From: SZUA-430 sp044220975
Lineage (GTDB): Bacteria > Pseudomonadota > Alphaproteobacteria > Micropepsales > Micropepsaceae
Reading direction: 5' to 3'
Assembly (NCBI GenBank): GCA_044220975.1
Contig: JBGAPZ010000002.1
Span: 62,001-126,000, forward strand
DNA length: 64,000 nucleotides
Shown: positions 44,580-52,894 of the stretch, one piece after another
Numbering within the stretch: position 1 is the stretch's first letter
Layout of the letters: every line of letters starts with the position of its first letter
Translations under genes and position numbers: made by a program
The notes under the pieces: model-generated
Database searches by the model: none
What the model saw: only the letters and a program-made list of their open reading frames with translations
What the model was told of the DNA's origin: nothing

Positions 44580-44594
44580 TTTACAACTCGTTAA
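44580..44594. promoter_or_regulatory. Near-match CtrA box between tipF-like and gpx genes
   Basis: TTTA-N7-TTAA, one mismatch from TTAA-N7-TTAA, followed by CC, lies 48 bp upstream of the TipF-like start and 24 bp upstream of the glutathione peroxidase start. Chance matches at this level are expected, so the functional call depends on the neighbouring gene. Confidence 0.3.
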
Positions 44595-44617
44595 CCCACC
44601 CACTTTGGAGGCCTTCG

Positions 44618-45097
44618 ATGAGCAACGCCCACGCTTTTTCCTTCACCTCTATTGAAGGCAAGCCACTCGCAATGTCCGGCTACAAAGGCAAAGCGGTGCT
44701 TCTCGTGAATACAGCGAGCGCGTGCGGACTGACGCCGCAATACAAGGGCCTTGAGGCGTTGTGGCAGGCTTATCGCGACAAGGGCCTCGTCGTGCTCGGC
44801 GTGCCGTCGAACGATTTCGGCGCGCAGGAGCCAGGCTCAGAGACGGAGATCAAGTCGTTCTGCGAAGTGCGCTACGGCGTCGACTTTCCGCTCACGAAGA
44901 AGGAGCACGTGATCGGCGGCACCGCGCACCCGCTCTATCAGTGGATTGCTAAGGAGCTGGGCGACGCCGCGGTCCCAAAGTGGAACTTCCACAAGTACCT
45001 GATCGGCAAGGACGGCAATCTTGCCGGGACGTTCGGCTCGCGTACCGAACCCGAGGCGGTAGAGTTGAAGCAGGCGATCGAGACGGCGCTGAAGTAG
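44618..45097 (+). CDS. Glutathione peroxidase-family thiol peroxidase
   Basis: A 159-residue cytoplasmic peroxidase. The peroxidatic Cys lies in LLVNTASACGLTPQYKGLEA; there is no Sec codon. The tetrad Trp/Asn are in PKWNFHKYLI. The usual NQF element, which carries the catalytic Gln, reads LGVPSNDFGAQEPG, so Gln is replaced by Asp. A minority of GPx-like proteins are like this, and their reductant and activity are uncertain. No resolving Cys of the thioredoxin-dependent type is obvious except in EIKSFCEVRYGVDFPLTKK, which would fit. It has a strong GGAGG ribosome-binding site upstream and an 11-bp terminator stem directly after the stop. Confidence 0.9.
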   Translation: MSNAHAFSFTSIEGKPLAMSGYKGKAVLLVNTASACGLTPQYKGLEALWQAYRDKGLVVLGVPSNDFGAQEPGSETEIKSFCEVRYGVDFPLTKKEHVIGGTAHPLYQWIAKELGDAAVPKWNFHKYLIGKDGNLAGTFGSRTEPEAVELKQAIETALK

Positions 45098-45124
45098 GCG
45101 CCGCCGGGGTTAGCCGGCGGCGCC
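45097..45124. terminator. Bidirectional intrinsic terminator
   Basis: Perfect 11-bp stem GGCGCCGCCGG (45097-45107), loop GGTTAG, CCGGCGGCGCC (45114-45124). It begins at the last base of the peroxidase stop codon and ends 10 bp before the convergent OmpA-type stop. It lacks a long T-run but is the only structure between two converging genes. Confidence 0.7.
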
Positions 45125-45134
45125 CATTATCCCG

Positions 45135-45800
45135 TTACGAGGTGTAAGGGATGATTTGGATTTCAACGCGGCGGTTCTTTGCACGACCGGCCGGCGATGA
45201 GTTCGGCGCGACCGGGCGCGTTTCGCCCACGCCGATGACGTACATGCGCTGCGGCATCACGCCGTTCTGAGCCAGAATGTAGGCCACCGCGTTCGCGCGG
45301 CGCTGAGAGAGATCCTGGTTGTATTGGTTGGCGCCGGTCGAGTCCGTGTGGCCGGAAACTTCGATCGTCGTCTTGTTGTATTCCGCCAGCACTTCGCCGA
45401 CGGCCGCCAGCGTCTGGTAGAATTGCGGGTTCACCTGGTCGCCGTCGACTGGGAAGGTCACGTCGCTGGCCATCACGAGCATGATGTTGTTGCCGTTACG
45501 AACGACCGAGACGCCGGCTGCGCGCAGACGCTGACGGAGTTCCGCCTCCTGCTGATCCATGTAACCGCCGACCGCACCGCCGACGAGAGCGCCAACGCCC
45601 GCACCGATGAGCGCGTTGCGCGCAGCTTGCTTGCCGCTGGAGGTGTTCGTCAGCGCACCGATCGCGGCGCCGCCGAGCGCACCGAAGATGGCGCCGCGGG
45701 TCGCGTGGCTCGTCTTCTGTTCGCCGGTGTAGGGATCTTGCGTCTGGCAAGCGCCGAGAAGGAAGGCGGCGCTGATGACTAAGGCAATGACTTTACGCAT
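45135..45800 (-). CDS. OmpA-family peptidoglycan-binding lipoprotein
   Basis: A 221-residue protein from ATG 45800, with lipobox FLLGAC (MRKVIALVISAAFLLGACQT). A glycine-zipper region (FGALGGAAIGALT, LIGAGVGALVGGAVGGYMDQ) may insert into or across the membrane. The OmpA C-terminal domain contains ASDVTFPVDGDQVNPQFYQT, IEVSGHTDSTGANQYNQDLS, QRRANAVAYILAQNGV and PAGRAKNRRVEIQIIP, with the Asp and Arg that contact diaminopimelate. It is anchored in the outer membrane and tethers it to peptidoglycan. An upstream start nine codons earlier is rejected because it extends the signal peptide with charged residues. Confidence 0.93.
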   Translation of the reverse strand: MRKVIALVISAAFLLGACQTQDPYTGEQKTSHATRGAIFGALGGAAIGALTNTSSGKQAARNALIGAGVGALVGGAVGGYMDQQEAELRQRLRAAGVSVVRNGNNIMLVMASDVTFPVDGDQVNPQFYQTLAAVGEVLAEYNKTTIEVSGHTDSTGANQYNQDLSQRRANAVAYILAQNGVMPQRMYVIGVGETRPVAPNSSPAGRAKNRRVEIQIIPYTS

Positions 45801-46011
45801 TCGGATCGTCCTCTGTTGAAGTCCCACGGATTCGCATGCTTGGACGCGCGCGTCTTAGGTCGGGTCCGCACGACAAGGCAAGTGACGGAAAACACCTAGC
45901 GCACCCAGCGGCCCAGGTGCCGGAATTGTGCATTTGTCTTGACGACCGTCGCAAGGGCCTCTCATTTCGCGAATATGAACAGCCATTCACTTCGGAAGGA
46001 CAGATAGCGCC

Positions 46012-46785
46012 ATGCAGCTCTTCGATCTCAGCGGGAAAATTGCGGTTATCACGGGTTCGACGAAAGGAATCGGCGAGGCGATCGCGCATCGCATGGCGGA
46101 GCACGGCGCGAAGGTCGTCGTGTCGTCTCGCAAGGCGGATGTGTGCGACAAAGTGACGGCAGATATCAACCAGAAGTGGGGAAAGGGGAAAGAAATCGCG
46201 TACGCCGTGCCTTGCAACATCAATGAGCGTTCGCAGCTTGAACTGCTGGTGCAAAAGACGCGCGCGAAGTGGGGCAAGATCGACGTGCTGGTCTGCAATG
46301 CGGCGGTCAATCCGGTGTTCGGATCAATGTCGCAAATCCCGGACGAGGCTTTCGACAAGATCATGGGCTCGAATGTTCGGTCCAACCATCAGTTGTGCAA
46401 TATGGTCATTCCCGAAATGGTTGAGCGCAAGGATGGCTCGATCATCATCGTCTCGTCGATCGGCGGCTTGCGCGGGTCGCCTGTGCTTGGCGCCTACTGC
46501 ATTTCGAAGGCGGCAGACTTTCAGCTCGCGCGCAACATCGCCTGCGAATACGGCGTGCACAATGTGCGGGCGAACTGCATCGCGCCGGGCCTCGTGAAGA
46601 CCGACTTCGCGAAGGCGTTGTGGGACAATCCCGAGATTTTGAAACGCTCGACGTCGAACGCGCCGCTCCGACGAATCGGCGAGCCTGATGAGATCGCGGG
46701 AGCCGCGGTCTATCTTGCCTCGAAGGCGGCGGCCTTCATGACCGGGCAGACGATCGTGGTGGACGGCGGCGTAACAGCCGTATGA
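46012..46785 (+). CDS. SDR-family oxidoreductase (DHRS4-like)
   Basis: A 257-residue NAD(P)-dependent short-chain dehydrogenase. Visible are the Rossmann glycine motif AVITGSTKGIGEAIAHRMAE, VLVCNAAVNPVFG (NAG-type), the catalytic SIIIVSSIGGLRG with Ser, AYCISKAADFQLARNIACEY (YxxxK) and IRANCIAPG-like NCIAPGLVKTDF. The C-terminus FMTGQTIVVDGGVTAV is standard. It resembles the DHRS4 group that reduces carbonyls, and it may pair with the acyl-CoA enzymes elsewhere in the window, but no direct operon partner is present. Confidence 0.9.
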   Translation: MQLFDLSGKIAVITGSTKGIGEAIAHRMAEHGAKVVVSSRKADVCDKVTADINQKWGKGKEIAYAVPCNINERSQLELLVQKTRAKWGKIDVLVCNAAVNPVFGSMSQIPDEAFDKIMGSNVRSNHQLCNMVIPEMVERKDGSIIIVSSIGGLRGSPVLGAYCISKAADFQLARNIACEYGVHNVRANCIAPGLVKTDFAKALWDNPEILKRSTSNAPLRRIGEPDEIAGAAVYLASKAAAFMTGQTIVVDGGVTAV

Positions 46786-46900
46786 ACCAGCCAGTTTTGG
46801 CACGTGGGAGCGGTTGCACACGAAATTAAGGCTTTCCATTCAGTTGCGGTTCATTGAAACATGGGTCGGATAGCTCTCGACGACCGCGAAGAGGACTTGC

Positions 46901-47635
46901 ATGGGGACCACCGCTGAAGCGCAGCGGGCCGAGTTCACGCTCAACGGCAACAAGATGCTGGCGCCGCTCGACCGCACGGCCATCGCGCGGATCGAGGCGC
47001 AATGCACTTGGAAGGTCGCCCACGCGAATGAGCCGATCCTTAGCCGCGATTCCGATTCCCGCGACGTGTTCTTCGTCGTCAAAGGACGCTGCCGGATTGT
47101 GAATTTCTCGCCCTCAGGCCGCGAGGTCGCCTATGCCGTGGCCGGCCCCGGCGAATTCTTCGGCGAGATGGCCGCGATCGACGGTCTGCCACGTTCGGCC
47201 ACGGTCGTTGCCCTCGAAGACTGCATCTTAGGCTCGATTACGATCAGCGCATTTAAGGACGTCGTCGAGCAGTACCCGAAGGTCGGCTTCGTGATCATGG
47301 AGAAACTGGTGCGCATCGTGCGGACCAGCGACGACCGGATCATGGATCTGGCAACGCTCTCGGCCTATCAGCGCGTCTATTCCGAGCTTTTGAAGCTGAT
47401 CAAGCCCGACCCGGTTCGACAGGGTTCGTGGCTGATCTATCCGCTGCCCACGCAAGCGCAGATCGCCGCTCAAGCCTCGACCACGCGCGAGACGGTCGCG
47501 CGCGTGCTTTCGCACCTCTCCGCCGACGGCGTCGCGGAGCGCAAGTCGAAGACGCTCTACGTGCGTCAGGTCGAGCGGCTGCGCCAATTGTGCGACAAGG
47601 TGGTACCCATGGCCGCCAAGGACCACGCCGACTAG
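46901..47635 (+). CDS. Crp/Fnr-family transcription regulator
   Basis: A 244-residue regulator. The cyclic-nucleotide-binding-type domain covers about residues 20-140 (DVFFVVKGRCRIVNFSPSGR, GPGEFFGEMAAIDGLPRSAT). The dimer helix runs to about 165, followed by a winged helix with recognition region PTQAQIAAQASTTRETVARV and LSHLSADGVAERKSK. There are no Fe-S cysteines of the Fnr type, so a nucleotide or other small-molecule effector is more likely. The GEMAAIDGLPRSATV loop approximates the phosphate-binding cassette of Crp. Regulatory targets are unknown. Confidence 0.92.
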   Translation: MGTTAEAQRAEFTLNGNKMLAPLDRTAIARIEAQCTWKVAHANEPILSRDSDSRDVFFVVKGRCRIVNFSPSGREVAYAVAGPGEFFGEMAAIDGLPRSATVVALEDCILGSITISAFKDVVEQYPKVGFVIMEKLVRIVRTSDDRIMDLATLSAYQRVYSELLKLIKPDPVRQGSWLIYPLPTQAQIAAQASTTRETVARVLSHLSADGVAERKSKTLYVRQVERLRQLCDKVVPMAAKDHAD

Positions 47636-47680
47636 GTCGGCTGCACGAGCGGCCATGAAGCTTAGTTTTAGATCCTGGCT

Positions 47681-47696
47681 CAACCGGCGCCGGTTG
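47681..47696. repeat. Perfect palindrome in intergenic gap
   Basis: CAACCGGCGCCGGTTG is a perfect 16-bp palindrome ending just before the stop of the GyrI-like gene and 45 bp after the Crp/Fnr gene. It could form a cruciform or act as a weak terminator for either gene; no T-run follows. Confidence 0.4.
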
Positions 47697-47697
47697 C

Positions 47698-48156
47698 TCA
47701 CCGCAAAAGATAGCTGATCGTCGTTTCGAGTTTGGCCGGGTCTTCGTGCCAGTCGCCGTAGGTTTCCCACGACGCACCGCCGATCCAGCGGCCATTCTCT
47801 CGACACCAAGCGTGGATCGCGTCGTGCGCATCCGAGAGGTGATCGTACGAGCCGATATGGCGCGTGAACGCGATCGTGCCGGTGGGCGTCGTCACGCACT
47901 TTACATTGCCCTGTGTTTCGAAGCGCTCCGGCACTTGGACGCCGAAGTCGATGTCCATCGGCGCTTCGCGCCCCTCGCCGTGGTGATAGAGGAAGAGGTT
48001 GTGGCCGGGCTTGAGTGCCGGGTTCGACTTGAGGAAGGCCCACACATGATCGAGTGAAGGTTTCCACGTGTGCCCAATGTCTGCGATGCGAATGCGGGCG
48101 CGTACAGCGGCGATGAACTCCGGTTGGGCGGTCATCGTTTGAATGTCGTAAGTCAT
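47698..48156 (-). CDS. GyrI-like/effector-binding domain protein
   Basis: A 152-residue cytoplasmic protein from ATG 48156. The fold is suggested by FIAAVRARIRIADIGHTWKP, PGHNLFLYHHGEGREAPMDI, DFGVQVPERFETQGNVKCVT, TIAFTRHIGSYDHLSDAHDA and IHAWCRENGRWIGGASWETY, with the GxxFxHxGxY-like element typical of GyrI/AraC effector-binding domains. It probably binds small hydrophobic molecules or acts as a cyclopropanoid hydrolase. The frame continues to 48189 but the inner ATG is preferred. Confidence 0.75.
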   Translation of the reverse strand: MTYDIQTMTAQPEFIAAVRARIRIADIGHTWKPSLDHVWAFLKSNPALKPGHNLFLYHHGEGREAPMDIDFGVQVPERFETQGNVKCVTTPTGTIAFTRHIGSYDHLSDAHDAIHAWCRENGRWIGGASWETYGDWHEDPAKLETTISYLLR

Positions 48157-48350
48157 GGGCCACCAACACTGGCTGGCGGGTGCATGCAAGCCACGTTGAC
48201 CCGCGGTTCGGGAGACAGGTCATACTCCAAGACCGTGACAATGTCCCACGCGCGCTGAACCGCGTTCACGCCGGTGACGGCCGGTATACTTGTCGCGGGA
48301 TGTCAGGCTTTGCGTCTATTGTCGCTGCCTGCAACTCCCAAGGATCTTCG

Positions 48351-49217
48351 ATGCGCTGGTTTTCGTTTGCGCTTCTGGCTGCAGCAGCGATCGCGGGTGC
48401 GGCGTCTCTGGATGCAGGCGAGGCAACCGTTCCTTTCACTTTGACGAGTTCCAACAACATTGTGGTTCGAGCGGTGTTGAACCATACCGATGCGCTCGTC
48501 TTGATGCTGCACACGGCGGCGAGCGATGTTTCGCTGACCGAAGACGCGGTAAAGCGTGCACGCAGCCTTAAGTTCGACGGACGCGCCAGCACGCAGAGTT
48601 GGGGCGGCAGCAGCGACGCTCGCGTTGCCATGAAGAACACGCTCGAGATCGGACCGCTAACGCGTGCCGTCGTCGTGCACGAGGACAAAAATTCCGGGCC
48701 TGAGACCGACGGCAAGTTCGGGCTCGACTTCTTCGACGGCGGGATCGTCGAGATCGACTATGACCGCAACCGCATTGCGTTGCACGACCGGCTGCCAGCG
48801 AAGGCCGCCCGCTATGCACGGGCGAAGGTCGAGAACGACAATGGCGCCTTGTTCGTGACAGCGATCTGTATGATTGCTGGCAAAGCGTACACAACGAAGT
48901 TTTTGCTGCATTCCGGCTATTCGGGCGGCATTTTGCTCGACGACGCGTTCGCCGCGGCGAGCGGCATCGACGGCAAGGTCGCGATCACGAAGGAAACCAT
49001 CTTGAAAGATTCTTTCGACAACGCCATCACGGTGAAGTCGGGAGTCTTGCCGACCTTCGCGATCGGCGGCCTAACCGTTACGGACGTGCCTGTCGGCTTT
49101 TTTGCGGGAAATCTCGGGCAGCAGAAGATCAGCGTCATCGGCGGGGCCGTGCTCAAACGATTCAACCTGATTTTCGACAAGGCACATGGCGCGCTGTATC
49201 TGCAGGCGCGGACCTAA
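48351..49217 (+). CDS. Retropepsin-like exported protein lacking both catalytic Asp residues
   Basis: A 288-residue protein with signal peptide MRWFSFALLAAAAIAGAASL and AAGGA-type ribosome-binding site 7 bases upstream (AAGGA at 48340-48344). The body has the twin-lobe layout of bacterial aspartyl-protease-like proteins: lobe 1 NHTDALVLMLHTAASDVSLT with FGLDFFDGGIVEIDYDRNRI, and lobe 2 KFLLHSGYSGGILLDDAFAA with ISVIGGAVLKRFNLIFDKAH. At both places where DTGAS-type motifs should stand, the sequence has His (HTAAS and HSGYS). The fold is probably kept but proteolysis lost, so a binding role is more likely. Confidence 0.75.
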   Translation: MRWFSFALLAAAAIAGAASLDAGEATVPFTLTSSNNIVVRAVLNHTDALVLMLHTAASDVSLTEDAVKRARSLKFDGRASTQSWGGSSDARVAMKNTLEIGPLTRAVVVHEDKNSGPETDGKFGLDFFDGGIVEIDYDRNRIALHDRLPAKAARYARAKVENDNGALFVTAICMIAGKAYTTKFLLHSGYSGGILLDDAFAAASGIDGKVAITKETILKDSFDNAITVKSGVLPTFAIGGLTVTDVPVGFFAGNLGQQKISVIGGAVLKRFNLIFDKAHGALYLQART

Positions 49218-49476
49218 CAACAGGCATCCTTGCAAACTCCCGTGGAAGTGACGGGAATATCGAGCGCGAACGACAACTGGGAGGCGTGAAGGCGCGTTCG
49301 CACGGTGACCGACGCGAACAGCAAATGCACCTTTCACCGGCGAGTTGAAAACGACTGCGTTCAGTGTTTCAAGAATCGCACACGCCTCATCGGCTGCGAT
49401 CTTGCGACCACATTTCTTCTGGTGAACCACGCTCGCTCTAAGGCATGGTCCGGCCGCCAATCTTTTGGGGGAAGTT

Positions 49477-49923
49477 ATGCCGTTACTCGCAGGCGTCGAT
49501 TTGGTGCAGTTCCAATTTTTTGCAATCGCGGCGTTGATGTCCGCGAGTCTTTTTTCAATCGGATTTTTGCTCGGCCGCGTATCGATGAGAGGCGGCACGG
49601 TGAAAGTGCCGATGGAAGTGATCCACGCGCTTGCAGCGCCACGGTTCGAGGCATCGCAGCGAAATTTCAGACCCGCGACGAACGAGAGCAAGCACGATGC
49701 GATCTTGCACGCGGTCGAGGCCTTGCTCGACCACGTCAAGCACGAGAAGGATTTCAAAAAGGCCAAAGAATACGCACTGCATGAGATCGAGAAGATCGCG
49801 CACGACCACGGCGAGACGCCGGAGTTGCACGATCTGCACGACAAGGTGGATCACGCGCACAACAAGGCCGAGATCGAAACCGCGTTGCAGCAGTTCATCG
49901 ATCACGCAAAGAGCCATCACTAG
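49477..49923 (+). CDS. Single-pass membrane protein with His/Lys-rich helical tail
   Basis: A 148-residue protein from ATG 49477, with GGGGGAAG upstream; an in-frame TTG at 49465 is less likely. An N-terminal hydrophobic helix (FFAIAALMSASLFSIGFLLG) is followed by a basic segment and a long amphipathic helical region (EALLDHVKHEKDFKKAKEYA, HEIEKIAHDHGETPELHDLH, ETALQQFIDHAKSHH). The tail is unusually rich in His (about 15 in the last 90 residues by eye), suggesting metal binding, though this is untested. No family was recognised. Confidence 0.65.
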   Translation: MPLLAGVDLVQFQFFAIAALMSASLFSIGFLLGRVSMRGGTVKVPMEVIHALAAPRFEASQRNFRPATNESKHDAILHAVEALLDHVKHEKDFKKAKEYALHEIEKIAHDHGETPELHDLHDKVDHAHNKAEIETALQQFIDHAKSHH

Positions 49924-50058
49924 GCCTGCAGCGGGCGGGTAGCCGCGGTTAGCGCCGGCTCGCTCGTGCCTTTCCACGCATCCGGCCGACAAGAGCCTGC
50001 TTGCATTCGTTGACGAGAGAGCGAAATCTCTTGCCCACGAATGCAGGGAGGAATGCGC

Positions 50059-51354
50059 ATGGCCGATCTATTGGCGTTGTCGCGGGCCGTCATCGATGAG
50101 GGCAAGGGCTCCGACGAGACGGGCCCGCTGAACCGGATCAATCATCAGTTGTCGGAGATCGGCGACAGGGTTGCGATGGTGGAGGCATTTTCACACTGCG
50201 TGCTGTTCGAGACCGACGACGGGCTAGTTGCGTTCGATACGTCGAACGAAGGCGGTGGCGCGAAGGTGGTTGACGCGGTCCGGCGGTGGCGCCCTGCCCG
50301 CTTCAACACGATTGTCTATACGCACGGACACATCGATCACGTCGGCGGGTGCGGCGCATTCGTACACGACGCGGAGACGTGCGGGCATGCGCGGCCTTGC
50401 ATCGTTGGGCATGAGAACGTGAACGCGCGGTTCGACCGCTATAACCTGACGGACGGCTACAACAAGATCATCAATGAGCGTCAGTTCGGGCAATTTCGCA
50501 AGCGCGGCTACGAGATTGCGGGTGCCGCGCGGTTTCTGCCGGTGACGACGCCAAAGCCCGACACGATATACCGGGATAAGATGAGCCTGAAGCCTGGCGG
50601 GCTCGACATCGAGCTCAATCATGCCAAGGGCGAGACGGACGATCATACGTGGGCTTGGATCCCAAAGCACAAAGCGATTTGCGCCGGCGATTTTTTCATT
50701 TGGAACTTTCCGAACGCCGGCAATCCGCAGAAAGTGCAGCGCTATCCGCGCGAGTGGGCGGCCGCGATCCGCGAGATGGCGGGCAAAGGGGCGGAGCTGT
50801 TTTTGCCGGCACATGGGCTTCCCATCGGCGGGGCGACGCGCATTCGAACTGTGCTCGGCGAGGTCGCCGATTCACTCGAATATTTGGTGCGCGAGACGCT
50901 GGCGCTGATGAATCAAGGCGCACGGCTGAACGACATTGTTCATACTGTGAAAATCGACCGCGCGGTGTTGGAGAAGCCCTATCTCAAGCCGATGTACGAC
51001 GAGCCCGAGTTCGTGGTGCGCAACATATGGCGCATGTATGGCGGCTGGTACGACGGCAATCCGGCCAATCTGAAGCCCGCTAAGGACGAAGTGTTTGCGC
51101 GCGAGATCGCGTCACTTGCCGGCGGTGCGGGGAAACTGGCCGCGCGAGCTCTTGAATTGTGCGCGAGCGACATGCGCCTCGCTTGCCATTTGGCAGAACT
51201 TGCGGTGCTGGCGGAACCTTCGAACGCGCACGCACATGCCCTGCGCGCGGAGGTTTATCAGAAGAGGCGCGACAGCGAGACGTCGTTGATGGCCAAAGGC
51301 ATTTTCGGCAGTGCCGCGAACGAATCCAAAGCAAAGGCGGACGGATCGCAATGA
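50059..51354 (+). CDS. MBL-fold hydrolase with alkylsulfatase-type dimerization region
   Basis: A 431-residue protein from ATG 50059, with GGGAGGA seven bases upstream. The metallo-beta-lactamase fold is shown by VLFETDDGLVAFDTSNEGGG, NTIVYTHGHIDHVGGCGAFV (HxHxDH), HAKGETDDHTWAWI, KAICAGDFFIWNFPNAGNP and FLPAHGLPIGGATRI. The later half, from EYLVRETLALMNQGARLNDI, through VVRNIWRMYGGWYDGNPANL, to a TPR-like C-terminal helical part (LACHLAELAVLAEPSNAHAH), matches the alkyl sulfatase dimerization region. No signal peptide is seen. The stop overlaps the next ATG. The substrate is unknown, plausibly a sulphate ester or other acyl compound. Confidence 0.88.
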   Translation: MADLLALSRAVIDEGKGSDETGPLNRINHQLSEIGDRVAMVEAFSHCVLFETDDGLVAFDTSNEGGGAKVVDAVRRWRPARFNTIVYTHGHIDHVGGCGAFVHDAETCGHARPCIVGHENVNARFDRYNLTDGYNKIINERQFGQFRKRGYEIAGAARFLPVTTPKPDTIYRDKMSLKPGGLDIELNHAKGETDDHTWAWIPKHKAICAGDFFIWNFPNAGNPQKVQRYPREWAAAIREMAGKGAELFLPAHGLPIGGATRIRTVLGEVADSLEYLVRETLALMNQGARLNDIVHTVKIDRAVLEKPYLKPMYDEPEFVVRNIWRMYGGWYDGNPANLKPAKDEVFAREIASLAGGAGKLAARALELCASDMRLACHLAELAVLAEPSNAHAHALRAEVYQKRRDSETSLMAKGIFGSAANESKAKADGSQ

Positions 51355-51713
51355 AGGATACCGTCAAGAAGCATCGCATTTATTCGATAAGCTTTGGCAG
51401 CGTTTACCCGCTTTACGTCACCAAGGTCGAGAAGAAAGGGCGTACGAAGAAAGAGGTCGACGATGTCATTCGCTGGCTGACCGGGTATACGCAGAAGGGG
51501 CTCGAGGCCGCGTGCAAAAAGAAGACGGACTTCGAGACGTTCTTTGCCGAGGCGCCAAAGCTCAATCCCGCGCGGACTTCGATCACGGGCGTGGTCTGCG
51601 GCGTTCGCGTCGAAGAAATCGCGGAGCCGACGATGCGGGAAATCCGTTACCTGGACAAACTGGTCGACGAACTCGCCAAGGGCAAGGCGATGGAGAAGAT
51701 CTTGCGAAAGTAG
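51351..51713 (+). CDS. DUF2200 family protein
   Basis: A 120-residue soluble protein: KHRIYSISFGSVYPLYVTKV, KKEVDDVIRWLTGYTQKGLE, TDFETFFAEAPKLNPARTSI and TGVVCGVRVEEIAEPTMREI with a C-terminal LDKLVDELAKGKAMEKILRK. These match DUF2200, a small alpha/beta family of unknown function. The ATG at 51351 overlaps the MBL gene stop (ATGA), so the two are co-translated. No catalytic residues can be assigned. Confidence 0.88.
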   Translation: MKDTVKKHRIYSISFGSVYPLYVTKVEKKGRTKKEVDDVIRWLTGYTQKGLEAACKKKTDFETFFAEAPKLNPARTSITGVVCGVRVEEIAEPTMREIRYLDKLVDELAKGKAMEKILRK

Positions 51714-51754
51714 TCCGTCTTCGGGCGAACGGCAGCGGCAACGAGGATTGAAGC

Positions 51755-52519
51755 ATGCAATTGAAAGAAAAGACAATCGTCGTCACCGGCGCGGCGAGCG
51801 GGATTGGGCGGGCGATGGCGCAGCGGTTTCATCGCGAGGGGGCACGGCTTGTCGTTTGCTCCGATTTGAACGGCGCTGGAGCAAAATCTGTCGCTGATGA
51901 AGTCCGCGGCGTGGGGTTCGAGACGAATGTTGCTAAAGAGAGCGACATTCAGCATCTGATCGAAACCGTGGAACTCGATCATGGGCCGATCGATCTTTTC
52001 TGTTCGAATGCGGGTATCGGCGTGCGCGGCGGAGCCGAAGCAGCCAATGCTGATTGGCAGAAGATTTGGGACATCAACGTGATGGCGCATGTGTGGGCGG
52101 CGCGCCATCTGGTGCCGCGCATGATCGCGCGCGGCGGCGGCTATTTGTTGAACACGGCATCGGCCGCGGGGTTGCTGTCGCAAATCGGCTCGGCACCGTA
52201 CGCGGTGACGAAGCATGCGGCGGTTGGCTTGGCCGAGTGGCTGGCTATCACGCATGGCGATCATGGCATCAAGGTCTCCGTGCTGTGTCCGCAAGCGGTG
52301 CGGACCGCGATGACCGCCGGCAACCCTGACGGCGTCGCCTCGATCGACGGCATGATGGAGCCCGATGCGGTGGCCGAGGCTTGCGTGCGCGCCATCGAGG
52401 CAGAGGATTTCTTGATCCTCCCGCACGCGGAAGTGCTGGACTACATGCGGCGCAAGACGAGCGACTACAATCGTTGGATTGGCGGCATGCGGAAGCTGAA
52501 CCGGAAATTCCGGGGCTAG
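51755..52519 (+). CDS. SDR-family oxidoreductase
   Basis: A 254-residue short-chain dehydrogenase with TIVVTGAASGIGRAMAQRFH (Rossmann), LFCSNAGIGVRGGAEAANAD, GGYLLNTASAAGLLSQIGSA with catalytic Ser, and PYAVTKHAAVGLAEWLAITH (YxxxK). Its C-terminus DYMRRKTSDYNRWIGGMRKL is typical of SDRs associated with acyl-CoA metabolism. It lies 41 bp after DUF2200 and may be last in an MBL-DUF2200-SDR run. It overlaps the convergent DUF2277 stop by 4 bp. Confidence 0.9.
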   Translation: MQLKEKTIVVTGAASGIGRAMAQRFHREGARLVVCSDLNGAGAKSVADEVRGVGFETNVAKESDIQHLIETVELDHGPIDLFCSNAGIGVRGGAEAANADWQKIWDINVMAHVWAARHLVPRMIARGGGYLLNTASAAGLLSQIGSAPYAVTKHAAVGLAEWLAITHGDHGIKVSVLCPQAVRTAMTAGNPDGVASIDGMMEPDAVAEACVRAIEAEDFLILPHAEVLDYMRRKTSDYNRWIGGMRKLNRKFRG

Positions 52520-52797
52520 GCGCGAACCGGACGGGCGAAGCGGCGCATCGATCGCGCTCTGGCCTTCGCTGCTTCGACCGCGCGGTCGCGAGGCGACGCA
52601 TCCGTGACCAACGCGTGAACGAGGCGGTGGGCTACGGCGAAGGTTTCATCCACGGCGGCGTTGAAGGCCGCCTCGTTGGCCTTCGACGGCGCGTTGAAGC
52701 CGGACAGTTTGCGGACGAATTGCAGGGATGCCGCGCGGATTTCTTCGTCCGTCGCCGGCGGGTCGAAGTTGAACAGCGTCTTTATGTTGCGGCACAT
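52516..52797 (-). CDS. DUF2277 family protein
   Basis: A 93-residue protein from ATG 52797 (MCRNIKTLFNFDPPATDEEI), the invariant start of DUF2277, followed by AASLQFVRKLSGFNAPSKAN and a basic C-terminus (AVEAAKARARSMRRFARPVR). The family is widespread but uncharacterised; members may bind nucleic acid or ribosomes, though this is not established. The frame extends 29 codons upstream to 52884 but the N-terminus there is not family-like. It lies downstream of the sulfotransferase pair on the same strand, about 100 bp away. Confidence 0.88.
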   Translation of the reverse strand: MCRNIKTLFNFDPPATDEEIRAASLQFVRKLSGFNAPSKANEAAFNAAVDETFAVAHRLVHALVTDASPRDRAVEAAKARARSMRRFARPVRA

Positions 52798-52894
52798 GCG
52801 AGCGGCCCCGAGTTGACGCGGCGAGTTTCCACGCCAACGCGGGGTAAGGCAACCGAGAAGGCGTCCCGTTTGTCGCGTCTTCAACGCCCTCTCG

